Assembly (NCBI RefSeq): GCF_000003855.2
Contig: NW_003101675.1
Span: forward strand, 1,949,253-2,013,252
Length of the DNA: 64,000 bases
From: Blastomyces gilchristii SLH14081
Lineage: Eukaryota > Ascomycota > Eurotiomycetes > Onygenales > Ajellomycetaceae
Direction of reading: 5' to 3'
Shown here: one piece after another, positions 24,433 to 37,800 of the stretch
How the letters are laid out: each line of letters begins with the position of its first letter
Numbering within the stretch: the stretch's first letter is position 1
The notes under the pieces: generated by a model
The model's database searches: none
What the model was told of the DNA's origin: nothing
Seen by the model: only the letters and a program-made list of their open reading frames with translations
Position numbers and translations under genes: made by a program

Positions 24433-27400
24433 ATGAATTAAGCATTTACTATGAAGAGCTTCGCTGATGCAATCATCATCATTAATAAGAATAGAGAAAA
24501 TCAGATCTTAGATCTGCAGTAGAAGATTGAATATTTACACAGATAGATAACTATACTGAATCTGAAGATTCTATTATAATTGTTTATAATCTCTTCAGAA
24601 GTGTATATATTATCTGAGATCACTGCACAGAGTGAGAATCTGAATATGAGATACATCAAGTCAGAAGATCTGCTGAAGCTATTAAGCTTTAATAATAACT
24701 GAAAAAATGATACTGCAATCAGCTAGCTAAGTCAGATATAATTATATTATCAGATTGAATATGAACTTACAGACAGACAGTCAATAAAATTTCAACAAGT
24801 TTTAAGATCTGCTATATTTCTACACAGAAAAGCAAAGTCATTGTGAATAACTAATAAAAAGATAAATCTCACAGACTCAGAATGATATTCATTCTCATGA
24901 ATATAAAATAAGTTTTTCAAATGAATCTTGTATAACTTTGAGAAAGTGAATATATGAGATAAGTGTTATAAATACTTCACTGAGTGTAGACAAGTAAGTG
25001 ATCTTATATTATACTTCACATACTTCAGCTTATACTATCTTATATTGAATGAAGAGTTTTCAACATCTTTCTGTTTACAGATCTTCATTTATAGTCTTAC
25101 ATCTGAGTTGAGAGCAGAATGAAAATACTTAATCTCACAGTCAGACATAGTGAAGAAAGCATATAATATTCTTATTATACAGAAACAAGTGAGTTAACTG
25201 TAATAAAAAATACTGCAATTGAGTATGCTTCAATGAAGAATAAATAATCAGACTTCTATAACACAAGTCACACACTCAGATATAATGAATTTAGATTTGA
25301 ATGCTATTACTAAAGTGCTGAATTCTCTGAAAAAGAAATTCTCTGAGTGAAAATCTTGATATTATGAGTATTGAGCTTGCTTTAACTGTAGATATCAAAA
25401 TCATGATGTAAAAGATTGCATACAGTGTGCACAGTCAAGAGAAGTAAGAGAGTCAAAAAACTAATAGAATTAGTAAGCTTGAAGACACTTGCTAATATTC
25501 TATAAAAAGTCTTCAAAGTGAAAGAGATGTCTGTATTAGATTATTCTCTGAATTCTGTAAATATTAAGAGAAAGCAGGCTTCTGAATGAGATGTAGACAA
25601 GAATGATAAAGCAGACACTCATCTCAATGTCTTGAGACCTGAAATATTAATATATAAGAGATACTTGAGTAAGAATTAAGAAATGACTGTAAAAGTGTTA
25701 GCAGATATAGAAGCTTCTATACAATATATTAATAATTATATAATCTGAAGACTGAAAGAGATTCACTGAGTGAAGAATCTCTGATATATAAGATTATCTG
25801 ATAACTGATATTTGATATCATCTGCAAGAGTAAGAGTTTTCTTGCACTTCAGAGAATGATCTTGCTACATTTAAGTGTGAGAGCTGCAGAACATGAAATA
25901 CAATCTTATTCTCAGACTTGATTGATTTCAAAGGTTCAATCTGCAGATTCAATGATGTACATATCATATACAGTTAATTAATAGAAAGAAAACAGTTCAT
26001 ACAATTCTATCAACTGATATAAGAAGAACATTTCACATCTCTGATATAGAAGAGTTAAATCTGCTTATATATTAATAAGTAAAGAGAATAATTCATAAGA
26101 TCTCATCTGAAAGCATTCTGTATGTCATACAGAACCTGAAAGTGAAGAAAATCAAGATAAAGAATATGTGAGAGAATAAGTGTATGAAGAAGCTTCTGAA
26201 GAAGTATAGAAAGATCTTCTGAACAGATCTTTCACTGAAATTACTGCTAGAATGAGAATTTATACATGAGATTGACACAGGGAACATGAAACCAGTTAAT
26301 CAGAATGTGTACTCTCTGTCACAAACACATCTCAAAGAACAGAAGTGTCAGATCACAGATCTTCTAGAATGTGATCTCATATAACTCTCATTAAAAGTGT
26401 AAGACTTTTCAGTTCTATTCATGAAAAAGGTGAATGAGAAGTAATGAATGTGTACTGATTATCAAGTATTTAATAAGCTTACAATCAAGAATAAATATTC
26501 ACTGTCACAGATTCAACAACAGTTGAATACAGTTGAAAATGTCTGATATCTATTGAAGATTGATCTTCTCTCAGAATACTGACAGATCTGTGTAGATAAA
26601 CTGTCAGTTCTACAAACTGTGTTTAATATGCAATGAGAGAAGTTTGAATTTCTGACAATGTTATTCAGTCTGATAAATGTATCTATCATCTTTTAAATGA
26701 TAATGAATACAATTTTTATAAACAGAATGAAATCTCATATCTCATATATCTCAATGACATTCTAGTCTTTTCAAACTCATATAATAAATATCTGAAGTAT
26801 CTTGATAAAGTGCTTACAACTCTGGCAGAGCATAAGCTCTACATTAAATCAACAAAGTGTGTGTTTGAAATGAAAGAGTTGAAGTTTATAGAACATATAG
26901 TGAGTGATGACTAGACTGGCCGCCGGGACCATGAATTTCACATTTGATCCCATTTGGTCTGATCCCATACATTTCTTGGCGTGAATCCCGCTGGGACTGG
27001 CTATCAAAAAAACATGTAAAGTGACTATATATCAGATCTTAAAATGGAACCATGACTTGAAAAAAATGAGAAAGTGATCTCATTTGATCTCATTTAGTCT
27101 CATTCTTGGTATAAAGTTACTATTTTTAGACATTTTAAGGTTTTTTTTAGACTATTTTTAATTTTTTAAAAAGTAACGCTTTTTGGTAACACTCAAATGA
27201 GATTTAAAGTCATTTAAAGCAATAAAAATAATTTAAATTGAGAAGTGGAAATCATGGTCTCATTTGGAAAATGTGACAAGAGTAGACAGTAAGTCTCACT
27301 GAAACAGTATGAAACTACTATCTAATGTTAAAACCGTGTAATGGGATCAGTCAAATTGATAATGGAACTATCAAAAAATCTAGTCCTGGTCTCAGACACG

Positions 27401-29900
27401 GTCACACGGTCAGTCTAGTGATGACTGTATACACCTTATCTCAGAGAAATTGAATGTCATAGTGAATTGATCATGACTAAGAAATGTACATCATGTACAA
27501 CAGTTTCTTGAGTTAATCTTATATTACTGCAGATTTATCAAGAATTTCATAAAATATCTATATCACTCTCAGATCTCTTAAGAGAAATGAATACAAATCT
27601 GTGAAAGAAGAAGTTTTATTCAATTATCTGAAATACTGTGTGCAAGAAGGCTTTTCTCACACTGAGAGAATGTGTAATAATATTCTCAGTGCTTATTTAA
27701 TCAGATTGTGATAAATCTTTCTACATTGAGACAGATATATTTAAATGAGCTATCAGAGACACTCTTCTACAGATGAGTAAGAACAGTAAGCTGTACTCAG
27801 TGATATACAATGATAGGAAACTATCAGACACTGAGCTCAATTACTCAGTGTATGAAAAGAAATTGCTAGTAATTAAGCACATGCTGATGTTGTGAAATAG
27901 ATATATTAACAATGAGTATATAACAACAGTGATCACAGATTATGAAAGTCTTATCTATCTATAATTAATAATAAAACCTTTTAAACACTTAGTATGTTGA
28001 ATCTTGAAGTTCTAAGTATACAATCTTCATATCAAATATCAAAAGAGATTGAACACTGTGATGTCTGATACAATTAGTCACAGACCTGATTTCATGAGTG
28101 AGAATTCTGTAAACCAGGTATAAGAAAAGTTCATATTAAATACACTGAGAGAATGCAAGAAATCAGAATGAGTAAACATAATAATCTCTCACTTAGAGAA
28201 TGATAAGATATCAGATAATAAGTATCTTATGAAAGTGATAGAAGAGATGCTTCTGAACTTCAAGCTGAGAAAATTAAAAAATAATGTTGTGCTTTACTGC
28301 AATCTAGAATATGCAGAAGCTCTCTATCTAGAATATTCATTTAAATGTGACTTGATGACTCACATGCACAAGGAATTCAGCCACTTAGAAAGTCCTGAAC
28401 TCATGAGTGTACTTAAACTAAGAGTGTACTGATCAAGCATGGCTGAGAACATTCAGATGTATACTTATAAGTGTCTGAATTATCAGATTGTGAAAGAATC
28501 TAAGAAAGAGTTAGAATATGAGAAAGCATAACATCAGATGAAATGTATGATACAACTGTTTAAATAATGAGAGATGAATCTCATAGATATACTGCTGCAA
28601 ACATCAAATGAAAATTGATGAATAATTACTGCTATTGATTACACTACTGACTGATCAGTTGTAAAAGCAGTTTCAGAGATAATAGAGAAGATGATGATAA
28701 AGTTTCTACATAATGAGATCTATATTAACTATGAAATACTGTATGAGATTCTAACTGATAACAGTGTGAATCTCATAGAAGAAGCAGTGAGGCATTTCAT
28801 GAGCCAGTTATAGATAAGACATTGTAGAACAATGCTATATCATCTGCAGATGAATGAGAAGATGAAACACTTGAATGAAATCTTGAACAATATGCTGATA
28901 AAATATCTAGTGAGCAAGCTGATGTAATTATGAGATAAATATCTCAGTCAGATACGATTAGTCATATGAATTCAGCAGCATACAGTCTTCAAGCATTCAT
29001 TATTCTACCTGTTATATGAATTGCATCTGCGCATCTCAGAGAATGTTTCAGAAGAGATGAGAGAGAGAATAGCAGTTACAGACACAGAATCAAGATTGAA
29101 AGAGATCAGTTATATACATATAAAAGCTAATAAGTTACTTCTGAACTGAGCAATTCAATTGAAAAGAATATGAGACTCACTAGTTAAGAAATCAAGTCTC
29201 AAGATAAGAATGTGAGTTCTTGTACATAATGAGAATTCTGAGAAGTTTCAACCTAGATGGTTTGAGTTATATAAAATACTCAAATCACATTCTCTGAGAA
29301 TATACACATTGAAAGAATCAGAGAGATAAGTCTTATATAACTTATTAAATAATTCATGTCTTGTAAAGATGAAGATGTAAGATCTGAGTAAATTATAATT
29401 ATTCACAGTACTATTATCAGTGTTGAAAAAGAAGAAGCTTATAATTGAAAAGTCTTATAAAGTAAGAGAAATCATAGATACTTACAAATCAGATAATCTC
29501 ACTTATTTTAATCTTTTCATGATTATAAGAAAAGAATGAGAAGAAATGAGAAAATCAGATGAATATCACACTTTAATAAGTGATAAGACTGTAGCTGATC
29601 ATATGATAACATGCTGCAGATAGCAGACATAACACAGTAAAGAGCAGTCTCAGAGTGACAGACTTGTATATAAGTCAGATTACAGAAGAAAAAGAAATTC
29701 AGAGTTGAATTCAACTGTTTACATCAGTTTAATTATAGAGATAATAGAGAATAAATCATCTGAAACATCTGCAGATGTGTGAGATCAAGTCATCTCAACT
29801 TCTAAGAATACTCAGAGATTGAGTGAGATTAGTTTCAATGAGCTGTTTACTGTAGTAATCTGAGCAGGTGAAGAGAGACAGTATAATATATAAGACAGAA
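24433..29900 (+). pseudogene. Gypsy B gag-pol polyprotein remnant
   Basis: A perfect CX2CX4HX4C zinc knuckle lies at 25378-25419. The protease is near 25680-25900. Reverse transcriptase spans about 26400-26911 and resumes after 27425; its catalytic box reads YLNDIL at 26747-26764, so the first catalytic Asp is lost. RNase H is about 27690-28000. The integrase zinc-binding part (HKEFSHLESPELM) is about 28330-28510 and the core about 28600-28960. In-frame TGA codons at Trp positions are frequent. Confidence 0.82.
26912..27417 (+). mobile_element. hAT-like MITE, copy 3 (least mutated)
   Basis: A 506-bp copy with TIRs TAGACTGGCC/GGTCAGTCTA and a perfect 8-bp TSD, GTGATGAC (26904-26911 and 27418-27425). 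It retains runs such as GGCCGCCGGGACC, so it is the best guide to the original sequence. It interrupts the reverse transcriptase region of gypsy B. No transposase is encoded. Confidence 0.9.
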
Positions 29901-29960
29901 TTATAAAAGATGAAAGCTGCTGAACCTAATCACTGAATGCTGTATTATATAGAGATTATA

Positions 29961-31554
29961 TAAAAGTAGTGACTAACAGATAAAGAAAAAGTGTAAGAAA
30001 AGAGAAGAGATAATGAATTAATTATCAATTATAAGAATTGACTGTAAAAGACAAATATTATTATACATATTTCATTCATTTTCATATATTATATATTTAA
30101 TCTATTTTCAACACTACATCACTCAAAAAACATTAAAAATAAAGAAAATCTCAAAACTTAAGATCTGTAAGAGATTTAAGAGCTGCAAGCTGCTTTTATA
30201 ATAATATTATATATATCTCTGATTCCTCTACTGCTCTGTATATAATATTAATGTCATTTATCACAAGATTGACTGAAATGTCAATATAGAAATATGTATG
30301 TATATGTGTAGAAAAATTAAAGAAGAGTGTGAGACCTGCAGAATCAGAAGTCAAGACAGAAGAGATAAAGACAGAAGAAATGAAAGAAGAAGAAGATACA
30401 GAACTGAATAAATGACAGTAAGAGTCACTCAGAGTTAAATGCTTATAACTCAGTGTGTGCACAATCTTTTCTACAGAGAAGAAAGAGAAAGTGATAGAAG
30501 AAGCTTAAAAGTGAGAAGAAGTAGTCTCAGCAGTGTAATCATCTTCAATTAGAATGATCTCTGATGCTGAAGCAACTAAGAATCATTATTAGTGTATGAA
30601 AACTGTAAAATCAGAGATGAGAACAGTTACTGAATAAACACTCACTGATCTTAGAGTTATATATGCAATTACAACATATACAAGACTTCTCAGAAAGAGA
30701 GAGAGAGACACAGAGAAATGCAGAAAGTAGAATACAGTATATAAACAGCTCATTCTTATAATAATATTTCAGATAAGATGTATGAGTCTCATATCTGTAA
30801 ATGTAAAAGAGTATAATATCTGTGTTTCTGTTTCTGAAAACATGAATATCTTTTGCCTGTATTATGAAGTCAGATGACAGATATCAGAGAATAGACTAAT
30901 ACAGATCTATTATTCTGAAGAAATTCATTAAAGTAGATATCTCTGCAATGATAAACTTTACAGTTATAAAAAGTTTCTTAATATCTATGAATATTATAAC
31001 TTCATGCATAATAAAACTCATAATAATTTTCTCTAAGAACAGAAAAATCAGTGTTAAAAAGAGAAGATGAAAAAAGAAAGACTTACAATCTCAACACTGT
31101 TGAAGAGAGAGATGATTTTCTGATATAAATGAATAATTATCTTATTATAAATATTTAAAATAAATGTAATAATCAGTGTCTGTAACTGAGCTTCAGATAG
31201 TTGTATTATATACAGTCTTTATATAATAAATCATTTTAGAAGTTGATAAGAAGAGTGAGAGTGTACACACTGAGAAATATAGTTCATTAAGTCTATACAA
31301 TATCTTCTTAAAACAGGGAGAGCTGATAATGAAAGCAGAGACAGTAGAAGCAAAGAGAGTAGAAGTAGTGAGAGTAAGAGTTATAAGAATAGAAATAGCA
31401 GGAGTGAGAGAATCAGACACAGAAGCAGGTGTAGAAGATGAGAAAGAAGTAGCAGAGAAAGAAACAGAGAGAGCAGAGAGAAACATAGAAGACTCAGTTA
31501 TATATGATACAAGCAATTTCTTTTGAAAGATGTCAATATTGATGATTCAAGGGC
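29961..31554. other. Degenerate AT-rich region between gypsy B and LINE copy 1
   Basis: It probably includes the decayed 3' LTR of gypsy B. No gene is supported. The stretch 31315-31500 is A/G-rich (GTAGAAGTAGTGAGAG-like units), which leaves it open on both strands. The Glu/Val/Arg-rich plus-strand frame at 31329-31526 is best read as low complexity. Confidence 0.5.
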
Positions 31555-33188
31555 GCTCCACCACGAACTCGCTCAATTTTTCGAATAAGAACCCGCCGAT
31601 AGATCCATCGAAAAGCCCTTGATCATACGAGCATTTTGACCCCATCGCCGACCGCATACCCCGTGTGGTGGTGGAGTTATCCAGCCAAACATGAACCGGA
31701 CGTTGTTCGAAACTCCTGAGTGGGATTATCCCCCATTCACCCCTACCACACCACAACCCCGGGCCAAATTGCCATACAAATTGTAAGGCAAAGAGACCTA
31801 GCCATATGCACCAATCTTCTTGATTTTGAAAGATCCCTGACCTGTAATTGTGAAGATATCTGAGAAGCAACTTCCACAAAAACCCTGTCTATCTTTGATG
31901 TTCCAAAACATCAATGCCAAGTCCTACCCACATACCGCCCTTCCCAATCTGGCCCACATTCAGCAGAAAAATACAAAAAGATATCTCAGCAATAGTATCA
32001 AGCACATAATCAATGAACACATCTGAAGCACATTCTCTGTGAAAAACCCTCTCTGTCTTTACACCAAGTTCCACCCTTGTACCGCATCTTCCGATCTGGC
32101 CCATCCCTGGCAGAAAAGTATAAAAGATACCTCAGCAACTGTATTTAATACATAATCAGCAGACATAACAACTATAAAATCAGTATATTTTAAGATCTGA
32201 CTAAGCCTTTGATCTCTGTATAGTGAGATATATTAAATCTAGTTTTAATATCTTAATATTCAATAGATTCTGTAAGAAATTAAGAACAGCAATACTAGAT
32301 TTCTATTGAATTTGAGAATTATCTCTATATTAATATAATCATTGATAAAGTCTTCTATTTTAAAATATAAATAACTAGTTTCTCTACATTTCACTGACAA
32401 TATTTATATTATTATATAGAAACAGACTTATATTCTCTATAATATCAAGACTCTGAAGAGAGAAAGTCTTGATAGAGAGTATATAATAGTACATATCTTA
32501 GCAGTTTCTATCTCATTCTTCTGTAGCAGTTAATGTAAAAAAAAGATCTTAGAAATAGTTTTTTACTTCTCTTAAAAAAGTAAGGTGTTTTTCTCTGAAT
32601 TTTATATAATATTCTTATAAAGAATTAGAAACAGAGCTGTTTTCTATTATAATTTCATATTCTTTTAAGTAAGAATTACTTTTTCAGTGACTGAAGAGCT
32701 TTTATTAATACTTAATTCTTTTTTACACTCTTTATTAACTGATTTGAGTTGTATACTTGTTATGTGAGAAGAATTGAATAATTTAGAATAAAATTGAATA
32801 GTTTTAATCAATTTCTCTGTAAAAAATTGATTTATTTTTTATCAGTTTTTCTCTTAAAAACTGTCATATTATCTGATTTATTATTAATTGATATTATACT
32901 TTTTCTCACTGTATCTTAAGAAAGAGATTGTAAAGATTTTATTAATTTATCTTAAAAATCAATTTTAGTTTATTAGATTCTCTTCAAAAATCTAATCTAG
33001 TTACTGAACTAGTGTGAAAAAATTAGGTATTTTATATATAAAAGTCTTTTATTCTTCTCTTGAAACAGTCTAATCAACTTTTCAATTGAAAACAGACTTA
33101 GAAATCTCTTAATTGAAACAGTCTGACTAACTTTTCAAAAGAGTTTAATACATATCTCAATTGAAACAGTCTAATCAACTTTTCATTA
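31555..33188 (+). promoter_or_regulatory. LINE copy 1 5' leader: repeated monomers, hairpins and 53-bp repeats
   Basis: The first ~600 bp is GC-richer than the rest. Two related GATCTGGCCCATCCCTGGCAG-type segments about 156 bp apart (near 31936 and 32093) resemble 5'-UTR monomers. Downstream, small hairpins share a CTCT-containing loop, for example at 32559-32579, 32808-32831, 32843-32863 and 32974-32994. A 53-bp unit with GAAACAGTCTAATCAACTTT repeats at 33061, 33114 and 33162. A promoter function is inferred from position only. Confidence 0.6.
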
Positions 33189-34525
33189 AGTGAAAATAAT
33201 AAGTTTAAAAATACACTCAGTTAATGTGAAAAAAGATGCTTTCTCAAATGCTATTTCTGAGATTGAAATTCTGAAGAGAAGAAAGAAAGAAGAAATAGAG
33301 AAATAATAAGTTCTTAAAATACAGAAACTTGAAAAAGTAAGTAAGATTCTTGAAAAACAGTGTCTGAGTGAGATGAATGAAGAAGTTCTGCTAATTCTTC
33401 ATACTCAGACTAGATAACTACAGAAGATGATTAAGTTTAAACTTGAAATTTTAAACACAGTTCAAAAAACATTGAAAATTTCTAGTATAATTACTAACTT
33501 CTTATCTTACTCTTCTTTCTCTTTTTCTACTTCTTCTTCTTCTTTAAATTAGAAGAAAATATATGCTCAAGCAGCTGAATCTGCTATCTCTAAATCTACT
33601 ATCTCAAAATATGCTCAAAATTCTGAGAAAACTAAGAAGAATAATGCTCATGCTTCTATTCATAGAAAAGTAAAGAAAAAAATATAAAAGAAGAAAAACT
33701 TTCAAATCTTCAGAAATAGAAGACTTATTCTCAAAGTCTTAAATCAGAATATCTTACAAAGAAATAAGCTAAACTCAAATTTTATTTTCAGAATTAGAAA
33801 TTAAATTAATCAGCAGTTCTTTTTTCAGTTAATAACTGATATTAAAGTTCAAAAATCAGTTATAGCTTTAATTAAGTTATTCTTCTTTGAAAACTCTATC
33901 ATTCTGACTACAATGTCTGAATTCAGTGCAGAGTTTCTTATTCAGAATGAGAATCTCTGAAAATCAGTAGTAGAATCTTTGTTAAACATAATAATTCTAT
34001 CTGAAAGAGATGAAAAGTGAGATAAATTCATTCTTTATAATATTTCAGTTGAAATTTTTGACTGTGAAGAAGAAATGCTACTTCTTAAAAATGAATTAGA
34101 AGAATATAACTCTATTCAACTGAGAAAAGAGTCTGTATAACTAAATTCAATTGAGTTCAGATAAAGCAGAAGAATGTCTCTGTTCTAGTATATATAAAGA
34201 TACTTAAATACTCAAAGATCTCTGAAGTAAGAGTAGCAGATTTAAAAATGAGAGGTCATGAATACAAAAGACTCAAGAATGATATCTCAAAGCTCAAATA
34301 TAGGTATTTAAACTGGTCAAAGATATGAACACTTTGCAATCTTCTATTTTAGAGACTTAAAATATGCATTCTGTATCAGAGATCATAAAACTAGTGAGTA
34401 TAAATGTGAAACATGCTTAAAAAGAGATGAAATATATTAACACACTCTGCTTAAATGCTCTAATTGTAAAGAAAAATATGCATCTAGCTTAAAAGAATGT
34501 ATATTTACTTCAAGAACTTAAAAGA
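33189..34525 (+). pseudogene. LINE ORF1 (gag-like, zinc knuckles), copy 1
   Basis: The N-terminal part is charged and helical-looking (RRKKEEIE, a likely coiled coil), followed by a Ser-rich stretch. Cys/His clusters lie at about 34310-34510. LINE copy 2 preserves this part better (51226-50942 on the minus strand) with Cys-rich knuckle motifs such as CTFC, CETC and CFNC. Several in-frame stops are present. ORF1 proteins of this group bind element RNA. Confidence 0.75.
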
Positions 34526-34829
34526 ACTGAAGAAAAGATGAAGTGCAAAACAAATCTAGAACTGAAGAGAATAGTTAAGTCAGTAAACTCACAACTGTAA
34601 GCTTAAAAAGAAGAAACTCTTAACTATTTAAATCTTCAAACTTCAATTCTTCAGTTAAATGTAAATAGAATTTGAATTCTCAAACTTCTGTTAAGATTAT
34701 AGAATTGAGAAATGACTCTGATGATAAACTAGATATAATGTAAGCAGTTAAGATTTCTACTTTTCAGAATAGTTATAATTTACTATCTGATGATAGTGAT
34801 TAGATTCTACTCTACTCTCTTTTAATATC

Positions 34830-37800
34830 AATATATAATAAAAACAACAAAAAAAGTTTAAAAACTCTTCAAAAATCACATTTATTCAAAATAATGTGAA
34901 TAGAAACTTAAATTGTATTTATTCTTATCTTCAAATTATATTTGAATAAAAAGTTGATTTTATACTGCTTCAGAAGCTGAATTTTGATGCTGAGTAAAAA
35001 TATATCATTTCTTATTCAAGCTACTACTACTTTTTATCTCAAAAGTCTGAGATAAAGTCAAGAGTAGTAATCTATGAAAGAAAGAGATTAAGATATTAAT
35101 TTAATCTAAGATTTAATATTATGTCTGACTCTGATATTCTGATGAGTGATATTATGAATAAAGAGAATGAGTTTAATACTATACAGCTTATAAATATCTA
35201 TAATGAAAAGTCATTGAAGAAAAATAATAACATCTGAATAATTAATAGAGAATTTCTGAATATAACTTTATCAAGAAACTCTATAATTGTAGAAGATTTT
35301 AATGCACATCATTTCTGATGAAATTCAGAATACAAAAGAGTAGTAAGAGCTGATAATCTGATTGAATGAATTTTTAAGTATTTAATAGATTTAGTTAATA
35401 AGTCTGATTAACAAACATTCTTGAGAAAAGATATGAAACAGAAATCTATTATAGATCTAATCTTCATATTATAAAATCTGATAAAAAAAAGACTTGTAAA
35501 CTGATTTATTAATTCAAATAAGACATCAGAATCAGATTATGAGATTATTCAATTTAATATTGAACTGAGTGAGAAATAAATGAGTGAAAATCCTCTTCTC
35601 TCTAATCAGTTTAACTTTGAAAAAGCTGACTGAAAGACAGTTGAAGAAAGTATAAAACTGTTAAAATCTGAAAGATAGAGTGAGTTATATTGAAATCCTG
35701 ATCAAGATATCTCAAATGAAATGCTTGAGAATAGAGTGAAGCTCATTACATCTATTATTCTAGTAAGTGTTAAAGATAATATGTCAAAGAGAAAGTCTTC
35801 TGAGTATTCAAAACCTTGATGAAATGAGAATATTATATTTAAAAGAAAACAATTGACTACTGCTAGAAGAGATTGAAAGAATGATATAATTTCTGATAAA
35901 GAGTTTAAAGCTGTCAGAAATGAATATTTTTCAGATATTAAAAGATCTAAAACAGACTGCTGAAATAAGTTTCTTGAAGAAGCATAAGAAAAGAAAGTTT
36001 TTAAAGCTTTTAATTATACTAAAATAAGAAGTGTAGCAAAACTTTCAATTCTAGAATATGAGTTTCAGAATGAATTATATACAGTAAACTCTTTTGAGAA
36101 AAAATATCAAGCTTTTATAAGAACTCTCTTTCAAAACTCATCAGATTCAGATTCAGAGAAAGAGAATATATCACTTCTCAACTATATTGATGAAAATGAC
36201 TGAGAATGGTCTGATCTTACTCAAGATGAATTAGAGTCAGCTATCTTCTCAAGTTCAGTTAAAACTGCTGCAGAGCCTGATTCAATTAATCACTTGATTA
36301 TTCAAAATATATACTTCTACTTAAAGAATGAATATTTTGAGCTCTTTTTCAATCTCTTGAAAAATGAATATTATTCTGAATGCTGAAGAGAAGTCACTGA
36401 AGTGATTCTTATAAAATCTAATAGAAAAACTTCAATTTTTAAGTTATATAAAGTAATATCTCTATTGAACTGTCTAGAAAAGGTTTTAGAAAAGATAATA
36501 GCTACTCAACTATCTTTTATAAGCTCTATCAGTAATTCTCTGTTATTCAGTGAATAAATAAGAGATAGAAAACAGTGTTCTGCAATTGACACTGTTCTCT
36601 CAGTTATTCATAATATTCAGATAGTAAAGTATGAAGATCTGATCTCAACTGCAGTTTTTATTGATATAAAAGAAGCATTTGATTATATTTTAAAGTCAAA
36701 GTTAATTCAGACTTTGAAGATATTAAAACTGTTACTTTCTCTAATAAAATGAGTTAACTGTTTTATATCTAAAAGAATTATATAACTTTTCTTTGATGAA
36801 ATGAAATAAGATAAGACTGAGATAAAAATAGAAGTACTGTAAGAATCTTTAATCTCACTCATTTTATTTGCAATATACACTGCATATCTATTTAAAAATA
36901 GAAATATGAGAATAGTGTAATCTCTGAGTTATGTGAATGATATTGATCTAGTCTACAGCTCAAAAACTATCAAAGAGAATTTAAAAGTAATTGAAGAAGT
37001 TATAAAGAAAATCTTTATTAAAGCAGATATTAATCAAATTTAATTTAATATGAATAAAACTGAGTTAATTCATTTCTTTTCTAGATTCAATGAGAAAGAA
37101 CTATCTCTAACTCTTTTAAATAGAGAGATTAAACTCAGTGTTAATATTAAATGATTAGAAGTATGATTAAACTTCAAGTTGAATTTTAAATATTATATTC
37201 AATAAAGAACTGTCAAGGCAGAAAGACTATTAAATAACATAATCAGACTATTAAATACAGAGAGAGATCTATTCTTTCAGGCTATGAGACAGTTATATAT
37301 AGCCTGTATTACATCAGTAGCTGATTATGAAGTTTAAGTTTGATGAAATAATCAAGAGAATTTCACTGAACTCTTTCAAAGTCTGTAAAACAGAGTCTTG
37401 AGAAGAATTCTGAGAGCATTTAAATCATCTTCTATTAAAGCAATGAAAATTGAAGCTTCAATTTCTTCTTCTGCTATTAGATTTAAAAAGACCTGTATAA
37501 ACTATACTCTGAGAGTTATAAAGATAAGCTTAAATCATATAATCAGAGAAAGAGTCTCTTCTTTATTTTTATCAGTTAACTCAGGAAATGAACTGAATTG
37601 AAATAGATTTCTTAATTGAAATGAAAATAATTCTTCAAAGAAAATATCTTCTCAACTGTACAGACTATACTCTCTGATTAAAAATTAATTTTCTTCTTTA
37701 AATATTAAAAAAGTTAATCATGAGAAGTTATCTCTCTGAAGAGAAAAGCTTGAATCTCTTATAAACTTATAAATAAGTGAACTATCTAAAGAGAAAGAAT

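Larger units (their letters stand above)
24430..29960 (+). mobile_element. Gypsy B: a second Ty3/gypsy family, hypermutated
   Basis: Gag-pol order is gag with zinc knuckle, protease, reverse transcriptase, RNase H, zinc-binding integrase and integrase core. It differs in sequence from gypsy A, and I saw no clear chromodomain at its end. It is split by MITE copy 3 at 26912-27417. Both LTRs are too decayed to delimit, so the ends given are those of the recognisable coding remnant. Confidence 0.82.

Noticed and set aside
31329..31526. Glu/Val/Arg-rich protein
   Set aside because: It comes from an A/G-rich tract open on both strands; it looks like degenerate simple repeat, not a gene.
31541..31560. 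Target-site duplication for LINE copy 1 (ATTGATGATTCAA versus ATTGAAGCTTTAA after the tail)
   Set aside because: Only about 10 of 13 bases agree, and two mismatches are transversions that hypermutation would not produce.
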